Of a stretch of DNA of 8,372 nt, positions 6,585-8,372 are shown in pieces. Position numbers and translations under genes: made by a program. The DNA is from an uncultured Lachnobacterium sp. (lineage in GTDB: Bacteria; Bacillota; Clostridia; Lachnospirales; Lachnospiraceae): contig URLU01000094.1 in the NCBI GenBank assembly GCA_900548765.1, forward strand, positions 1 to 8,372, written 5' to 3'. Below the pieces are notes generated by a model, which saw only the letters and a list, made by a program, of their open reading frames with translations, did no database searches and was not told the DNA's origin. Numbering within the stretch: the first letter of the stretch is position 1; every line of letters begins with the position of its first letter.

Positions 6585-7448
6585 ATGTCAATAATCGTAG
6601 ATAAGGTAAGCTATTGCTATAGCGAGGATTCTGCATACAAGGTGCAGGCATTAAAAAATGTAAGTTTGGAAATAAATGACGGAGAGTTCATCGGAATTAT
6701 CGGGCATACAGGCTCTGGAAAGTCTACATTAATCCAGCACCTGAACGGACTGCTGAAGGCAACCTCAGGACATATATACTACAATGGTCAGGATATATAT
6801 GATGAGGACTACAACTTGAAGGATTTGAGAAATCATGTAGGCATGGTATTCCAGTACCCGGAGCACCAGTTGTTTGAGACAACTAACTTTGAGGATGTGT
6901 GCTTTGGACCGAAGAATCAGGGTCTGGATAAAAAGGAAGTGGAGCTGAGAGCCTTTGAGGCTTTGCGAAATGTGCATTTCCCGGAGGAATTATTTTATCA
7001 GCCACCATTTGATTTGTCAGGAGGACAGAAAAGACGAGTTGCCATAGCCGGAGTGCTTGCAATGCATCCGGATGTACTCATACTGGATGAACCGACAGCG
7101 GGACTTGACCCTGCGGGCAGGGATGAGATACTTGAGCTCTTAGCCCGGATGAGAAGAGATTTGGGCATCACAATCATTCTGGTATCTCACAGCATGGAGG
7201 ATGTAGCCAAGTATGTGGACAGGCTTTTTGTAATGAACGATGGCGAACTGATGCTTGAAGGCGCACCAAAGGAAGTCTTCCGTCATTATAAGGAGCTTGA
7301 AGCAGTTGGACTTGCAGCTCCGCAGGTGACTTATATAATGCATGAGCTTAAGGAAAAAGGGCTTGATGTGGATTTAGATGCAACTACAATTGATGAGGCG
7401 AAGCAGACCATACTTGATGCATTGATGCATAGATCTACAGCTAATTAG
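6585..7448 (+). CDS. ecfA2: ECF transporter ATPase A2
   Basis: A 287-residue ABC ATPase that pairs with EcfA1. Walker A GHTGSGKST at 40-48, Q-loop FQYPEHQLF at 89-97 (the YPEHQLF form characteristic of EcfA2), signature LSGGQKRR at 144-151, Walker B VLILDEPT at 164-171 with Glu169, D-loop GLDPAGR, and His202 in LVSHSMEDV. All catalytic motifs look intact, so both heterodimer ATP sites should be competent. The ATG lies 1 nt after the ecfA1 stop. The nearest upstream SD-like bases (GAAAGTGA) are weak, which suggests translation coupled to ecfA1 and a matched subunit ratio. The TAG stop is followed by a 124-nt gap before ecfT. Confidence 0.93.
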   Translation: MSIIVDKVSYCYSEDSAYKVQALKNVSLEINDGEFIGIIGHTGSGKSTLIQHLNGLLKATSGHIYYNGQDIYDEDYNLKDLRNHVGMVFQYPEHQLFETTNFEDVCFGPKNQGLDKKEVELRAFEALRNVHFPEELFYQPPFDLSGGQKRRVAIAGVLAMHPDVLILDEPTAGLDPAGRDEILELLARMRRDLGITIILVSHSMEDVAKYVDRLFVMNDGELMLEGAPKEVFRHYKELEAVGLAAPQVTYIMHELKEKGLDVDLDATTIDEAKQTILDALMHRSTAN

Positions 7449-7468
7449 GCTGTATGAGATTTGCGGCA

Positions 7469-7494
7469 GGTATCATCTATTTGTAGATGATATC
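7469..7494 (+). other. Stem-loop in the ecfA2-ecfT gap
   Basis: TATCATCTA (7471-7479) and TAGATGATA (7484-7492) form a perfect 9-bp stem with a TTTG tetraloop. It extends by one G-U and one G-C pair at the base. No T-run follows, so it is not a standard intrinsic terminator. It sits 20 nt after the ecfA2 stop and just ahead of a Shine-Dalgarno sequence (GGGGA, 7495-7499), so it may stabilise or process the mRNA or influence downstream initiation. Confidence 0.6.
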
Positions 7495-7505
7495 GGGGAA
7501 AAATA

Positions 7506-7568
7506 ATGTTGATAGACAGGCTGCCATCCCAGAGAAAATTGTGTTTTAAAGTAAGATATAAAGGATGA
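7506..7568 (+). CDS. Possible 20-residue leader ORF upstream of ecfT
   Basis: An ATG at 7506, preceded by GGGGA with a 6-nt spacer, opens 20 sense codons (MLIDRLPSQRKLC then FKVRYKG) and stops at TGA 7566-7568. That stop lies within the ecfT ribosome binding site and 4 nt before the ecfT ATG. The good initiation context and end position would let ribosomes leaving this ORF restart at ecfT. The peptide is basic and not hydrophobic; no run of a single regulatory amino acid is seen. It could easily be a chance frame, as codon bias cannot be judged at this length. Confidence 0.25.
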   Translation: MLIDRLPSQRKLCFKVRYKG

Positions 7569-7572
7569 AATT

Positions 7573-8372
7573 ATGATAAGAGATATTACCATAGGCCAGT
7601 ATTATCCTGCGGATTCAATCGTACATAAACTGGACCCAAGAGTAAAACTATTTTCGACACTGATATATATAATAGCCCTTTTTGTATACAAGGGGCTGGC
7701 AGGTTTTTTGCTGATAACAGGCTTTCTGATTGCAGCGATAAAGCTGTCAAAGGTTCCGTTTAAGTTTATAGTAAAGGGACTTAAGGCGATTGTGGTGCTT
7801 CTGATAATCACAGCCATGTTTAACCTCTTTCTGACACCGGGAGATGTGACATTTTTTAAATGGGGAGTTTTTCAGATATCAGACACAGGAATCAAGACGG
7901 CAGTGATGATGATGATTCGACTCATTTATCTGATAATCGGAACATCACTTATGACACTGACCACCACACCAAACCAGTTGACAGATGGACTGGAAAAGTC
8001 CTTGTCACCACTTAACAAGATAAATGTGCCGGTGCATGCAATAGCCATGATGATGTCTATTGCCCTCAGATTTATTCCTATATTGATAGAGGAAACAGAC
8101 AAGATAATGAAAGCACAGATGGCAAGAGGTGCTGACTTTGAAAATGGAAATATCATAAAGAAAGCAAAGGCAATGGTTCCAATTCTTGTACCTTTATTTG
8201 TTTCTGCATTCAGAAGAGCGGATGATTTGGCAATGGCTATGGAAGCCAGATGCTACAATGGCGGAGAGGGCAGAACCAAGATGAAGCCGCTTAAGTATAA
8301 TTCCAGTGACAGGGTGGCATATCTGCTTGTGCTTGGATTTTTGGTGGCGATTGTATTGCTTAGAGTCTTCGT
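7573..8372 (+). CDS. ecfT: ECF transporter transmembrane coupling protein EcfT, C-terminus beyond the window
   Basis: Open from ATG 7573 to the right edge: 266 codons without a stop, so it is nearly complete for a family of about 265-275 residues. The start has AAGGA 7 nt upstream. The N-terminus IGQYYPADSIVHKLDPRVKL (7-26) is the EcfT hallmark. Hydrophobic segments at about 26-57, 68-86, 107-130, 155-172 and 247-266 are membrane helices. The cytoplasmic coupling helices carry the two Ala-Arg motifs that dock into the ATPases: AQMARGADF (ARG at 184-186) and AMEARCYNGGEGRTK (ARC at 225-227, Cys in place of the usual Gly, a variant I believe is common in Firmicutes). It links EcfA1/EcfA2 ATP hydrolysis to movement of the S-component in the membrane. 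No S-component gene is in this window, consistent with a shared group II module. Confidence 0.92.
   Translation, partial: MIRDITIGQYYPADSIVHKLDPRVKLFSTLIYIIALFVYKGLAGFLLITGFLIAAIKLSKVPFKFIVKGLKAIVVLLIITAMFNLFLTPGDVTFFKWGVFQISDTGIKTAVMMMIRLIYLIIGTSLMTLTTTPNQLTDGLEKSLSPLNKINVPVHAIAMMMSIALRFIPILIEETDKIMKAQMARGADFENGNIIKKAKAMVPILVPLFVSAFRRADDLAMAMEARCYNGGEGRTKMKPLKYNSSDRVAYLLVLGFLVAIVLLRVF

Noticed and set aside
7454..7486. 10-codon ORF running into the ecfA2-ecfT hairpin
   Set aside because: No ribosome binding site and too short to carry any coding signal.
7471..7492. Intrinsic terminator between ecfA2 and ecfT
   Set aside because: The stem is AT-rich and is followed by CGGGGAAAAA rather than a T-run, and ecfT continues the same functional module.

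Overview
The window looks like ordinary chromosomal core DNA from a low-to-moderate GC Firmicute. The likely source is a gut Clostridium-cluster organism of the Lachnospiraceae type (Roseburia / Agathobacter / Eubacterium-like). This is inferred from AGA/ATA-rich codon use, strong AGGAGG-like ribosome binding sites, the YoaR-type VanW protein and the EcfA1-EcfA2-EcfT block. No mobile element, CRISPR array, rRNA or tRNA was seen, and species identity cannot be fixed from the sequence alone.

Layout. Positions 1-446 (minus strand) hold the 5' part of a membrane-anchored protein of unknown function that runs off the left edge. A short divergent region with overlapping -10-like elements separates it from a 35-residue single-pass membrane miniprotein on the plus strand (515-622). 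A good sigma-A-type promoter with an extended -10 (632-659) then drives a secreted VanW/YoaR-like cell-wall protein (713-2422) ending in a Thr/Pro repeat tail. An imperfect hairpin at 2431-2457 probably ends that unit.

From 2583 to the right edge everything is on the plus strand and tightly packed like one operon. The order is a divergent AIR-synthase/HypE-superfamily protein, an Lrp/AsnC regulator, a class I/II PLP aminotransferase, the tRNA wobble methyltransferase TrmL, the two energising ATPases of an ECF vitamin transporter (EcfA1, EcfA2) and the transmembrane coupling protein EcfT, which is cut by the window end. Regulator/aminotransferase and aminotransferase/trmL overlap by one base (TAATG). 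The next two junctions are separated by one base. Only ecfA2-ecfT has a real gap (124 nt), containing a perfect 9-bp hairpin and a 20-codon upstream ORF with its own Shine-Dalgarno sequence.

Function. The Lrp-type regulator next to an aminotransferase suggests amino-acid-responsive control, but the substrate is not readable from sequence. EcfA1-A2-T is the shared energising module of group II ECF transporters. It serves S-components encoded elsewhere, since none is visible here. I see no clearly novel system. The points most worth a second look are the loss of the usual nucleotide-binding Asp motifs in the AIR-synthase-like protein, the hairpin plus leader ORF before ecfT, and the unannotated 35-residue membrane protein whose Shine-Dalgarno overlaps a divergent -35 box.
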